A stretch of DNA of 64,000 nt. It comes from Chondrinema litorale (GTDB lineage Bacteria; Bacteroidota; Bacteroidia; Cytophagales; Flammeovirgaceae). The stretch's first letter is position 1; each line of letters opens with the position of its first letter. The DNA is taken from assembly GCF_026250525.1 (NCBI RefSeq), contig NZ_CP111043.1, positions 2,713,501-2,777,500 of the forward strand, written 5' to 3'. Under the pieces are notes generated by a model that was not told where the DNA came from, searched no databases, and worked only from the letters and a program-made list of their open reading frames with translations. Made by a program: the position numbers and the translations under genes. This document shows, in pieces, positions 9,802 to 19,700 of the stretch.

Positions 9802-9909
9802 TTTTTTCTCTAATTAGAAATAGTTATTGATATCCAAAAAACTATTAAAGTGTTGTATTTCAAGATTTCTTGGGATATAATGCAATATAATTGATGAAGA
9901 AACTACCAT

Positions 9910-10668
9910 ATGTTTTCAATATTCGGAAAAAAGAAAAACAATAAACTAAATTTAGAAGACATCCCACAGATTCATGCAGACATGCACTCCCATGTTTTAC
10001 CAGGACTCGATGATGGATCTCCAAATATAGAAACCTCACTAACACTTGTAAAATCGTTAATGAAAATGGGGTATAAGCATTTAATATGCACTCCTCATGT
10101 TATGAGCGATTTTTATAAAAACACCCCAGAAAAAATAAAAGCTGCACTTAAAACGCTTCGAGAGGCTGTAAAAGAACATGAACTAAATGTTACAATTGAA
10201 GCATCAGCAGAATACTACCTCGATGAAATTTTTATAGAAAACCTGGAAAAAGATACTGAGTTTTTGAGTTTCGGCGATCATAATTATTTATTATTCGAAA
10301 CTTCATTTTTAAACCCAAGTGCTTATTTAGAGCACGCAATCTTTTTAATGCGTTCTCGTGGTTTTCAACCAATTTTAGCTCATCCAGAGAGATATGCTTA
10401 TTTTTTTAATAAATACGAGAAGCTCACAGCATTAAAAGAAAAAGGAGTGGTATTCCAAGTAAACATTAATTCATTATCTGGATATTATTCCAAAGATTCT
10501 CAAAGAATCGCTGAAAAGTTGATTGATGATCAACTAGTATCTTTTCTTGGTACAGACTGCCATAATACAAAACATATAGCTGCATTAGAGAGATCTCGCC
10601 AAAGTCCGTATTTCCTTAAAGCTTACAATCAAGTGATTCTTAACAACACCTTAAATGCAGCAAGTTAA
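9910..10668 (+). CDS. PHP-type tyrosine-protein phosphatase, CpsB/YwqE-like
   Basis: A 252-residue metal-dependent phosphatase of the PHP superfamily, the class that dephosphorylates BY-kinases in capsule systems. Metal-ligand motifs are visible in order: ADMHSHVLPGLDDG near residues 22-35 (H-x-H plus DDG), CTPHVMSDFY near 59, an internal Glu in the ASAEYYLDE region, LAHPERY near 156-162, and GTDCHN near 216-221. Its place directly after the Wzc-like kinase supports a kinase/phosphatase pair acting on the Tyr-Gly tail. There is no signal peptide, so it is cytoplasmic like the kinase domain. The 108-base gap before it could hold its own promoter. Confidence 0.9.
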   Translation: MFSIFGKKKNNKLNLEDIPQIHADMHSHVLPGLDDGSPNIETSLTLVKSLMKMGYKHLICTPHVMSDFYKNTPEKIKAALKTLREAVKEHELNVTIEASAEYYLDEIFIENLEKDTEFLSFGDHNYLLFETSFLNPSAYLEHAIFLMRSRGFQPILAHPERYAYFFNKYEKLTALKEKGVVFQVNINSLSGYYSKDSQRIAEKLIDDQLVSFLGTDCHNTKHIAALERSRQSPYFLKAYNQVILNNTLNAAS

Positions 10669-10709
10669 TCACATCTAAGAGATTATTATTTTTCCTCATT
10701 CTTAATTCA

Positions 10710-10717
10710 TAGTTTTG
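10710..10717 (+). promoter_or_regulatory. Possible -7 promoter element before the extended SDR gene
   Basis: TAGTTTTG fits the Bacteroidota TAnnTTTG consensus and is 29 bases upstream of the start codon at 10746. No clear -33 TTG was found at normal spacing. Confidence 0.3.
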
Positions 10718-10745
10718 TAGTGATTGTAAAACTTTTAGGAGTTAT

Positions 10746-11714
10746 ATGCACTACTATATTACGGGATGTAATGGTTTAGTGGGTAGTTACATTGCCCGTA
10801 AATTATTGGAAAATGGTGCCACTGTATCGGCATTAAAAAGGAAAGACAGTGATCTCTCATATATTAATGATATATCGGATCAGATTAAATGGCATGAAGG
10901 TGATATTTTAGATGTTCTTTCATTAGAGGCTGGTATAAAAGAAGCTGATTATGTAATTCACTGTGCAGGCATGGTGTCATTTTTACAGGCTGATTTTGCA
11001 AAGATGTTCAAAGTGAACGTAGAGGGAACAGCCAATGTGGTAAATACTTGTCTAAAATATACTGGTAAAAAGTTATTATACATCAGTTCAATTGCTGCAT
11101 TGGGCAATACTATTCTTCCAGAAATTATTAATGAAACTAAGCAATGGGATAATTCAGCCATGAACTCAAAGTATGGCTTAACCAAGTTTATGGGCGAAGA
11201 AGAGGTGTGGCGAGGAAATGCAGAAGGTTTAGATGTAATTGTTATTAATCCATCTGTGGTCTTGGGAAGAGGTAATTGGAAGAAGTCAAGCCTTACAATG
11301 TTTGATTATATCTCTACAGAGCCTTTGTTTTATCCTGAAGGGAATGTAAATTATGTCGATGTAAGAGATTTAGCAGACTTAGTTATGCAGCTAATTGATC
11401 AACAAGTTTTAAACGAAAAATTTATAGCCAGTGCAGGCTGCATATCTTATAAAGATATGTTAGAACAGATTTCTCTAAAATTGAATAAAAGACCTCCGAA
11501 ATATAAGTTGAACAACTTTTTCGCTTTTACAGCACTTACCACAGGCAAAATTAAAGGTTTTTTTACAGGTCAGTCTTCTACAGTTAGTAAAGAATTAATA
11601 AAAAATTCAAAGAGGATGACTCAATATAGCAATGAAAAAATAAAGAAAAACCTTTCTTTTACTTTTAGAAATTTAGATACTACTTTAGATTGGATTGCGA
11701 ATTCAGTGAACTAG
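10746..11714 (+). CDS. NAD(P)-dependent epimerase/dehydratase-family protein (extended SDR)
   Basis: This 322-residue extended short-chain dehydrogenase/reductase has the glycine-rich nucleotide motif TGCNGLVGSYIA near residues 6-17, a conserved DILD near 55, HCAGMVSF near 76-83 and the catalytic YGLTK (Tyr-x-x-x-Lys) near 142-146. The family covers nucleotide-sugar epimerases, dihydroflavonol reductase-like enzymes and 3-beta-HSD-like proteins; the specific substrate is not evident. Location after polysaccharide-export genes suggests sugar metabolism, but the 77-base gap with its own possible promoter argues against a fixed operon link. Confidence 0.85.
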   Translation: MHYYITGCNGLVGSYIARKLLENGATVSALKRKDSDLSYINDISDQIKWHEGDILDVLSLEAGIKEADYVIHCAGMVSFLQADFAKMFKVNVEGTANVVNTCLKYTGKKLLYISSIAALGNTILPEIINETKQWDNSAMNSKYGLTKFMGEEEVWRGNAEGLDVIVINPSVVLGRGNWKKSSLTMFDYISTEPLFYPEGNVNYVDVRDLADLVMQLIDQQVLNEKFIASAGCISYKDMLEQISLKLNKRPPKYKLNNFFAFTALTTGKIKGFFTGQSSTVSKELIKNSKRMTQYSNEKIKKNLSFTFRNLDTTLDWIANSVN

Positions 11715-11896
11715 TTTTCTTTTGTAACAATTATTATATTTATCTTACTTTAAAGAAAGTAAGTATTCTGTAACTGGATAACATGAATGAGTAAAACTGG
11801 CAATTTGGCAGGTTTACTTTTTAAGGTTCACAGATTGATTAAAGAAATCAAGGGTAATTTGATTTATATAATCTATACCAATTTTAATTCAACTAG

Positions 11897-13294
11897 ATGG
11901 CAGATAATACAGATAAAAAATCTGAATTACAGGAAACGGTCTCAATGTTTGAGCAAATGCTTGAAAGCAACCGCTTTTCTTTTCTTGATGAGAATACTTT
12001 TGAAAAATTAATTGAGCATTATACACAGGTTAATTCCACCGATAAAGCTTTAAAAGTATGTGAAATTGCATTAGAGCAACATCCTTATTCTTTAGAGCTA
12101 ATTTTACACAAGGCAAATGTACTTTCGTTAAGTGGTGATTTTATAGAAGCTACCAATACTATTTCAAGAGCTGAGATGCTACATCCTTCAGACCCTGATT
12201 TATTATTGCTTAAGGGAAACATGCTTTCTATGGCAGGCAATTATGCAGAAGCTATAGAGTGCTATGAGTCTGCGCTTACCAATTCAGACGAGAAAGATGA
12301 GTTGATGTATAATATTGGATTTTCATATCAATCTTTAGGAAGATATGAACTGGCTATCCAGTATTACATGAAGGCATTAAGATTGAATATGGCAAATGAA
12401 GATGCCGTTTATGAATTGGCTTTTTGTGTAGAAGAAGCAGACAGTGCAAATAAGGCTGTAAAATTCTTTGAAAAAATAATCGATGAGGATCCATATGCTG
12501 CTTTGGCTTGGTATAACCTTGGTATTATTTATAATAAAATTGGTGATTTTGAAAAAGCTCAGGAAGCATTTGATTATGCAACCTTAATAGATAAGCATTT
12601 TGGCTCGGCATATTTTGGTCAGGGAAGTGCATTAATGAATTTGAGAAAATTTGATGAAGCATTTCAAACTTTTCAAAAAGCATTAGAGTTTGAGGGACCA
12701 GACGCTGAAATCTACTGCTATTTAGGAGCTGCTTCAGAAAAAATGGCTAATTATAAAGAAGCTATCAGCTTTTATAAGTTGGCAATTGACGAAGACGAAG
12801 ATTATGATGATGCTTGGTTTGGTATGGGTATCTCGCTCATAAAGCAAGAGAAATGGATGGAAGCAATCCATTTTCTTAGAAAAGCAATTGCCTTAAATGA
12901 ATATAGTGATGAGTTTTGGTTGGCACTTGCAGAAGCCGAAGGAAACATAGGAAACGATCAATCTGCGATGGAAGCTTATGAGAAAGCTTGTGTGATTAAC
13001 CCTGATAACCCTGATCTTTGGTTAAGCTGGTCTATGTTTTATTATACTATGGATGAAGCCGAAAAAGCACTTGAAATAGTCTTAGAAGGTTTAAGCGAAC
13101 TACCAGACCAAATAGAACTTATATACAGAGCTTGCGCTTATTGCTTTGCTTGTGGAAAGTTTCAGGAAGGTTACCATTTTCTAGAAACAGGTATTATTAT
13201 AGACTACGATAAGCATACATTATTGTACGATTTCTTTCAGGATAACGAAACTCGTAAAACTATCGCCAAATTTGTAAACAAGCTCAAAGACTAA
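11897..13294 (+). CDS. Tetratricopeptide-repeat protein
   Basis: A 465-residue protein made almost entirely of TPR units of about 34 residues. Typical helices are KALKVCEIALEQHPYSLEL, EAIECYESALTNSDEKDEL, LAIQYYMKALRLNMANEDA, KAQEAFDYATLIDKHFGSA and SAMEAYEKACVINPDNPDL, giving roughly eleven repeats. There is no signal peptide or membrane segment, so it is predicted to be a cytoplasmic scaffold. It is notably acidic and lacks any catalytic motif. The thioesterase-like gene follows 60 bases later on the same strand and may be co-transcribed. A small hairpin (8-bp arms at 11744-11751 and 11756-11763) sits in the 182-base upstream gap. Partners are unknown. Confidence 0.87.
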   Translation: MADNTDKKSELQETVSMFEQMLESNRFSFLDENTFEKLIEHYTQVNSTDKALKVCEIALEQHPYSLELILHKANVLSLSGDFIEATNTISRAEMLHPSDPDLLLLKGNMLSMAGNYAEAIECYESALTNSDEKDELMYNIGFSYQSLGRYELAIQYYMKALRLNMANEDAVYELAFCVEEADSANKAVKFFEKIIDEDPYAALAWYNLGIIYNKIGDFEKAQEAFDYATLIDKHFGSAYFGQGSALMNLRKFDEAFQTFQKALEFEGPDAEIYCYLGAASEKMANYKEAISFYKLAIDEDEDYDDAWFGMGISLIKQEKWMEAIHFLRKAIALNEYSDEFWLALAEAEGNIGNDQSAMEAYEKACVINPDNPDLWLSWSMFYYTMDEAEKALEIVLEGLSELPDQIELIYRACAYCFACGKFQEGYHFLETGIIIDYDKHTLLYDFFQDNETRKTIAKFVNKLKD

Positions 13295-13354
13295 AAGTCT
13301 GCAATACCATATTTAATATACATTCTACAAAGTAATAGCAGAAGGAATACTTCT

Positions 13355-13882
13355 ATGTTTAAATCATTCGATCCAGATCAGGAGTACCAAAAACTAACAG
13401 AATCTAAAAGTGTAATCCGTTTTCAGGACTGTGATCCTTTAAGGCACTTAAATAATGCAAAATACTTTGATTATTTTTTTAATGCCAGAGAAGATCAAGT
13501 ACTAGAATTATATGAAATATCTCCAGGAGATATTTTTAATAAGTTTGGAGCTGGCTGGGTAGTTTATCAACATCAGATTGCTTATGTGCGACCTGCAATG
13601 GTAGGTGAGACAGTCAAAATTATGTCAAGATGTATTTACTACGATGAAGATACATTGATCGTAGAGTACTTTATGACTGATATAAAAAGGAAGCAATTGA
13701 AAACGCTTTTATGGACAACACTTAAGTTTATAGAAGTAAAAACAGGTAAGAAAACACCTCACCCAGTTCCGATACTCAATTTTCTAAAGGCAGTTACAGA
13801 TACACGCTTTGATAAAGCGAATACAGATATTAATTCTCGTATAAAAGAGATAAAAGAGGAGTTAATAAATTACTCCTCTTAA
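13355..13882 (+). CDS. Acyl-CoA thioesterase-like protein (hotdog fold, 4HBT family)
   Basis: A 175-residue single hotdog domain. The N-terminal segment RFQDCDPLRHLNNAKYFDYF near residues 22-41 matches the 4HBT (YbgC-like) active-site motif, with the conserved Asp-x-x-x-x-x-H-Asn-Asn/Ala arrangement. A central YVRPAMVGETVKI strand and a typical TTLKFIEVKTGK strand complete the fold. These enzymes hydrolyse acyl-CoA thioesters; chain-length preference cannot be read. The stop codon overlaps by four bases with the end of a convergent 41-residue membrane protein gene. Confidence 0.82.
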   Translation: MFKSFDPDQEYQKLTESKSVIRFQDCDPLRHLNNAKYFDYFFNAREDQVLELYEISPGDIFNKFGAGWVVYQHQIAYVRPAMVGETVKIMSRCIYYDEDTLIVEYFMTDIKRKQLKTLLWTTLKFIEVKTGKKTPHPVPILNFLKAVTDTRFDKANTDINSRIKEIKEELINYSS

Positions 13883-14004
13883 GAATTGTTTTCCTTTTTC
13901 TTGTGTAATTTTTTGTTGTAACGCCAATCAAGAAAATAACCACCTAATGGGAATAGGGTACTTGCTACCACTATAAATATGATTAGAAATACAGTATCAC
14001 TCAT
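13879..14004 (-). CDS. Small single-pass membrane protein, 41 residues
   Basis: A short open frame beginning MSDTVFLIIFIVVAST, with one hydrophobic segment (about residues 4-24, ending in a Pro-Leu-Gly-Gly-Tyr turn) followed by DWRYNKKLHKKKE, a strongly basic tail. This is a typical small N-out/C-in membrane protein pattern. It starts 8 bases after the stop of the upstream methyltransferase gene on the same strand, so the two are likely co-transcribed, and its stop overlaps the convergent thioesterase stop. No function can be assigned. The combination of tight spacing, clean membrane helix and positive-inside tail argues that it is real. Confidence 0.6.
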   Translation of the reverse strand: MSDTVFLIIFIVVASTLFPLGGYFLDWRYNKKLHKKKENNS

Positions 14005-14012
14005 AATTAATC

Positions 14013-14603
14013 TTAGCTTTTTTGAAGTAATATAAACAGTTCTCTATCTTTTCTTGGTGCTATACTGTTATAGCATGTTTCAAATTTCAGAAATTTATAG
14101 AGATCTTTAAAATAAGAAATATATTCTTGTTTATTTCCACCAAACGGAGGATGATCAGTATTGAGAGGATCGTTAAAAAGTAAACCACATAGTTTACCTG
14201 TATCGTTCAGCAGTTGATGCATTTTCTCAGCATAATTTTTCCTGAAAGTTGGTGTAATAGCACAAAAGAAAGTTTGTTCTATTATTAGATCAAAGAAACT
14301 TTCGTAATCTAAGTCAAAGAAATTTTTCTCAATTAAGTGATCTTCTGGGAAATCTGGTACTCTTTTTCTTAAATTAGCGATTGGAGCTGGAGCTATATCT
14401 ACTACATAAATATTAACAAACCCGGAGCGATGCAAGTATTCTGCTTCATGTGAATTACCTGCTCCCGGAATAAGTATTTTAATTTTTTTATCGGTTAACT
14501 GGTCAAAGTATTTTTTTAATGGAAGGGAAACATAGCCAATGTCCCAACCAGTTTTATTTTCTGAATACTTATCATTCCAGAAGTCTTTAAGGTTTTGATT
14601 CAT
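14013..14603 (-). CDS. SAM-dependent methyltransferase, thiopurine methyltransferase (TPMT) type
   Basis: A 196-residue class I methyltransferase. The N-terminus FWNDKYSENKTGWDIGYVS matches the TPMT family opening (W-x-x-R/K-Y...G-W-D). The SAM-binding glycine motif is ILIPGAGNSHEAEYL near residues 43-57, and DIAPAPIANLR near 69-79 supplies the acidic ribose-binding residue. QTFFCAITPTFRKNYAEKM is the usual motif IV/V region. Enzymes of this class methylate thiols or metalloids (S, Se, Te); the natural substrate here is unknown. The 41-residue membrane protein gene follows after 8 bases. Confidence 0.85.
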   Translation of the reverse strand: MNQNLKDFWNDKYSENKTGWDIGYVSLPLKKYFDQLTDKKIKILIPGAGNSHEAEYLHRSGFVNIYVVDIAPAPIANLRKRVPDFPEDHLIEKNFFDLDYESFFDLIIEQTFFCAITPTFRKNYAEKMHQLLNDTGKLCGLLFNDPLNTDHPPFGGNKQEYISYFKDLYKFLKFETCYNSIAPRKDRELFILLQKS

Positions 14604-14704
14604 AGTTGTTTAATTTGCTTTGAATAGCTAAAAAGCCTTGAAATCAACCCATAATACATTAATTTTACATCAAATTTAGTAATAGAAACAGAAACAATCA
14701 GGCA

Positions 14705-15628
14705 ATGGCAGAAACTGAAAATAAGGGAAAGGTAAACAACAGAATGGTTCTTATAGTTGCCGTCCTTGTAATTCTCGCAATTATTAATGGAATTCAGTAC
14801 TATATGGCGCTTCAGAGCGAGAAAAAGAACAAAGAATTAATAGAAAGTAAAGAGTTACAACTGGTTGCTACTTACGCTAGGCTCGATTCAATTTCTGGGC
14901 AATTGAATCTCAAAATTCAGGAAATTGAAAGATTAGGTGGCAATATCGATTCCTTATTAATTGTAAAAGAACAGTTAGAGCGAGAAAAAGACGAATTGAA
15001 GCTTTCAAGAAATTTAGCTCAGGAAAGATATAATAAGATTCAAGATAAAATTGAAGGTTATGAGTCGCTTCTTAAGAGGAAAGATGAGGAAATAGTGAAG
15101 TTGAAAGAAGTGAATAAAGCATTGCTAACAGAGAATATTGACCTGAAAACGCAGAAGAATGAGCTAAATCAGGAAATAAATACATTACAAGCCGAACGAG
15201 GTAAATTACAGGAAAAAATAAATGTTGCAGCTACATTAGGTGCCGAAAATATTAGCTTTTTTGCCATAAACGATCGAGGGAAAGTAAGAGATGGAGATGA
15301 GTTTAAGTCAAAACAGTTGGATAAGCTCAAAATTACTTTCAATGTTGAAGACAACCCATTAGCAGAAGTTGGAGCAAAAAATATTATATTAAGAATTATA
15401 GAGCCAGAAGGTTCTGCTTTATACAATGTAGCAGCAGGTTCTGGTACTTTTGATTATAATGGTGAAGAAGTTTTCTATACTTCATCTAAAGAAATCCTTT
15501 TTGATAACTCAAATCAATCAGTAGCTTTTGAATACGAAAAAGGAAGTGAATTTAAAAAAGGAAGACACAAAGTAGAGCTCTATTCAGAAGGAGCTTTAAT
15601 TGGACAAGGTTATTTTATAGTTAAATAA
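14705..15628 (+). CDS. Membrane-anchored coiled-coil protein of unknown function
   Basis: This 307-residue protein has a short cytoplasmic N-terminus, one membrane helix near residues 14-33 (MVLIVAVLVILAIINGIQYY), then a long coiled coil from about 38 to 178 rich in Glu, Lys and Leu heptads (for example KDEEIVKLKEVNKALLTENI). A globular C-terminal domain of about 120 residues (from about AAT in residue 178 onward, predicted beta-rich) ends in GQGYFIVK. The architecture is common in Bacteroidota and is often named only hypothetical or chromosome-partitioning-like because of the coiled coil; there is no evidence for that role. The gene stands alone, 101 bases from the divergent methyltransferase. 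Confidence 0.75.
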   Translation: MAETENKGKVNNRMVLIVAVLVILAIINGIQYYMALQSEKKNKELIESKELQLVATYARLDSISGQLNLKIQEIERLGGNIDSLLIVKEQLEREKDELKLSRNLAQERYNKIQDKIEGYESLLKRKDEEIVKLKEVNKALLTENIDLKTQKNELNQEINTLQAERGKLQEKINVAATLGAENISFFAINDRGKVRDGDEFKSKQLDKLKITFNVEDNPLAEVGAKNIILRIIEPEGSALYNVAAGSGTFDYNGEEVFYTSSKEILFDNSNQSVAFEYEKGSEFKKGRHKVELYSEGALIGQGYFIVK

Positions 15629-15880
15629 TATTTGACAAGGAGTTAGTTTTTAATTAATTTCGAAATAGCATTATCTAGAGAACTTATTTGAAATTTTCAC
15701 TATCCGAATCCTTTCATTAGAAAATACTAAGCACAAGTCATTGGCATAACACCAATGGCTTTCCATTTCATTATCAAAGCAAATTATCCTTAACATATTA
15801 AACTAAGTGTGTTTCTGAAATTTGTTTACTGTTTTTCAATGGTTGGCACCTAGCCATTGTATTCTTATTTTCTATGAATA

Positions 15881-16696
15881 ATGGTTGATTTTTTCGAAAA
15901 GAATGCCTCTTTAATCAAATTAATTGTGATCTTTTTTTTGAGCTTTACTACTTGTTCAGATAGCGGTAGTACTGTTACTCCAGATCCCGAACCGGAGCCA
16001 GAAGAGCCAACAAAAGGTATATTGGTTTTCTCAAAAACTAATGAGTTTCGCCATAATTCCATTCCAGATGGTATTGCTCTCATTGAAGAAATCGGCGACT
16101 CTCACAATCTACCAGTTACTGCTACAGAAGACTCTACCATGTTTAATGCAGATACACTTAGTAATTATAAAGTCGTAGTTTTCTGTAGTACTACAGGTAC
16201 AAATCTTCTTAATAGCACACAAAGAATAGCTTTTGAAAATTTTATAAAAGCAGGAGGAGGTTTTGTAGGAATTCACTCTGCAACAGACACTTACAGAGAT
16301 GGTAGCTGGCAATGGTATAATGAATTAGTTGGTGCCATTGTTCAGATAAATCCATACCATACACCCAACGACCATGTAGGTACAATTCAAAATAACGATA
16401 CCGATAATCCAATAACTACCCACTTGGGAACCACATGGGAAAAAACTGATGAATTTTATTACTGGAAATTAAATGGTGGTTACCTTTTTGATGAAAATAT
16501 TACTTTACTAACAGTAGAAGCAACAGGTAATAGTTCTTACGACGAGCAAAGGCCTGTATGCTGGTACAAAGAATATGATGGAGGCAGATCATTTTATACT
16601 TCTCTAGGGCATAACAGTGTAGACTATAAAAGCGGTGAGAAGTTTAAAGAACTCATAGAAAATGCCATTCTATGGGCGGGTGATATGCTACCATAA
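15881..16696 (+). CDS. ThuA-domain lipoprotein
   Basis: A 271-residue lipoprotein: hydrophobic signal (LIKLIVIFFLSF) with lipobox Cys near residue 25 (FTTC), then a Pro/Glu linker. The ThuA domain (trehalose-utilisation-like, class I glutamine amidotransferase-related fold) fills residues about 46-270: GILVFSKTNEFRHNSI, VVFCSTTG, GGGFVGIHSATDTYRD and a C-terminal CWYKEYDGGRSFYTSLGHN. In Bacteroidota ThuA proteins accompany sugar-degrading enzymes, but their reaction is not well defined. The neighbour downstream begins with a closely similar ThuA domain, so the two appear to be a tandem pair with different surface anchoring. The first ATG in good context is at 15881; the spaced ATG at 15873 stops after four codons. 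Confidence 0.85.
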   Translation: MVDFFEKNASLIKLIVIFFLSFTTCSDSGSTVTPDPEPEPEEPTKGILVFSKTNEFRHNSIPDGIALIEEIGDSHNLPVTATEDSTMFNADTLSNYKVVVFCSTTGTNLLNSTQRIAFENFIKAGGGFVGIHSATDTYRDGSWQWYNELVGAIVQINPYHTPNDHVGTIQNNDTDNPITTHLGTTWEKTDEFYYWKLNGGYLFDENITLLTVEATGNSSYDEQRPVCWYKEYDGGRSFYTSLGHNSVDYKSGEKFKELIENAILWAGDMLP

Positions 16697-16778
16697 CTCA
16701 TTAATGGAGATAAATTAAAATAAAACTAACTGAGCCTGTCATTCAAAAGCAGGTATTTTTATCTATTAATAACTGAGA

Positions 16779-19700
16779 ATGCTGAAACTATACAAACGCT
16801 TTAATACTAAAGCTATAAAGTTTTTTATAATCGCTTTTCCGCTTGTTTTTTCTTATCTGTCAAATTCTTTACAAGCAAAACAAACTGATCCATTTAAAGT
16901 ATTAGTATTTACTAAAACTAATGGGTTTAGACATGCCTCAATAGAAACCGGAGTTAGTATGCTTGAAGACCTCGGTACTACCAATAATTTTGAAGTAACG
17001 GCAACAGAAGATAATACACTTTTTACTTCAGAAACACTTCAAGATTATCAAGTAATTATATTTTGTAATACTTCAGGTGATGAATTACTAAGTGCTGAAG
17101 GTCAGGCAGCAATGGAAGAATTTATTCAAGGTGGTGGTGGGTTTGTTGGAATCCATGCAGCTACAGATACTTATAGAGATAAAAGCTGGCCTTGGTATAA
17201 TGATTTAGTTGGAGGAATAGTACAGGTATCGCCTAACCACACAGATTCAGACTTTGAAGGTACCATGAATGTACTCATTGCAGATCATCCAATAACAGCA
17301 CATATAGAAGGTACTACATGGACAAAAACAGATGAATACTACTATTGGGAGTTGAACGGAGGCGAATTAAGTGATGACAATACCAATCTCTTAGAAGTAC
17401 AATCTACTGGGACTGAAACTTATGATGTAGCCAGACCAACTACATGGTGCAAAGAATATGACGGAGGACGCTCATTTTATACTTCACTAGGGCACGATGA
17501 GACAAGTTACACAGATGATGAAGTTTTTAAGCAACTTATAGCTAATGGAATATTGTGGGTGGCTAACATCCAAGAGGAAGAAGAAATACCTACTTTCCAG
17601 TTAACAAGCCCTATTGATGAAGCTGTTTACTCAGAGTTAGATGAAATAGCTTTGAGTATTGAAGGTTCAATCACTTATGATCAGGTAGATGCGGTTGAGT
17701 ATTATGCAAATGAAACACTTATTGCTACTTTATCTGAAGGAGATTTATATCAATACACATGGACCTCGCCTGAGGTAGGCGCCGCAGATATTTATGCCAG
17801 TGTACAAGTTGGAACTGATACATATATTACAAATACAGTCTCTATTACTGTAAATGCTTTTGAGCCCACTCTATCCATTATTAATCCTACTGATGGAGCT
17901 GAGTTTTATGATTATGATACCATTGCAATAGCGTTATCGGCTGATACAGGAACCTATACTATTGAAAGTGTAAGTTATTTGTTGAATGATGGAGCTGAAA
18001 TACTATCAACCTTGACCGAAGGTGAGTTATTGACTTATACTTGGGATACTTTAGTAGCCGGTGAATATACCTTGTCTGCATCGATGTTATTGAGCAATGC
18101 CGAAACTGTAACATCTGAATTAGTTAATATAACTGTTACAGCATTTGAACCTAGTTTGTCCATTTTTAGTCCTGCTACAGATTCTGAGTTTTTTGATTAT
18201 GAAACAATCGAAATTGAGCTAGCAGTTGATACGGGAGTATATACAATTGGAAGTGTGAATTATTTATTAGGTGATGGTTCTGATACATTGGCAACCTTAA
18301 ACGAAGGCGAGTTATTGACATATACTTGGGACTCTTTAGTGGCTGGTGATTATAGCTTGTTTGCTTCAATGTTATTAAGTAATGAAGAAACTTATTTTTC
18401 CGATCCAGTTGCTTTAAAAATTAATGGTTTTGAATCAAGTCTAACTTTTATCACTCCAACAGATAGTAGTACTTTTAGTGAAAGCGAAGATATATCAGTC
18501 ACATTAAGTGCAGAAACTGGTGAAGCTGAAATCAGCAGTGTAAGTTATGTAATAGACGATACAATCAGGTCAACTTTAACCGAAGGAGAATTACTTGTCT
18601 ACGATTGGACCTTACCATCAGTAGGCGAGCATAGCTTATCTACCTTTATGTTATTAGATGCAGTAGATACGGTATATTCAGACACGATTATAGTAACCGT
18701 AACTCCCTTTGAGCCAAGCTTAACAATTGAATCACCTTTGGACAGTAGCTCATACAGCGAAAGTGAAGATATTCCAATTAGTTTACTTGCCGAAACAGGC
18801 CGCTCTGAAATCAGCAGTGTAAGTTATGTAATAGACGATACAATCAGGTCAACTTTAACCGAAGGAGAATTACTTGTCTACGATTGGACCTTACCATCAG
18901 TAGGCGAGCATAGCTTATCTACCTTTATGTTATTAGATGCAGTAGATACGGTATATTCAGACACGATTATAGTAACCGTAACTCCCTTTGAGCCAAGCTT
19001 AACAATTGAATCACCTTTGGACAGTAGCTCATACAGCGAAAGTGAAGATATTCCAATTAGTTTACTTGCTGAAACAGGCCGCTCTGAAATTACAAGTGTA
19101 AGTTATGTAATAGACGATACAATCAGGTCAACTTTAACCGAAGGAGAATTACTTGTCTACGATTGGACATTGCCATCAGAAGGTGAACATAGCTTATCTA
19201 CCTTTATGTTATTAGATGCAGTAGATACGGTATATTCAGATACAATTACAGTAACCGTAACACCATTTGAACCAAGCTTAACGATTGAATCACCATTAGA
19301 CAGTAGTTCATACAGTGTCTTAGAACCTATTACTGTCAGTTTGCAGGTTGAAACAGGTAGGTCTATATTAAACAGTGTAAGTTATGTTGTGGATGATACT
19401 GTAAGAGCGACACTCACAGAAGGTGATTTGTTTACTTATGAATTAGAAACTCAAGCACTGGGAGAGCACAGCCTATCTGCTTATATGTTAATTGATGATA
19501 CTTTAACAGTTTACACTGATACCATATTAGTAAATGTAGTTCCTTTTGTTGCTAGTTTAAATATTCAGAGTCCATTAAATGATGCTTCTTTCTCAGAAGA
19601 TGACGAGGCTATTTTGATTGAGCTAGTAGAAAATATTGGAGAAGATACAGTAAATACTGTGAGGTATTATGCAGATGAAGAACTGATAGGTACTAAAGAT

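Noticed and set aside
11744..11763. Hairpin between the extended SDR and TPR genes as a terminator
   Set aside because: Eight-base arms with a 4-base loop, but no T-run follows on either strand.
11787..12011. 74-residue plus-strand frame before the TPR gene
   Set aside because: It overlaps the TPR start in another frame, has no recognisable domain and no good initiation context; the TPR frame explains the region.
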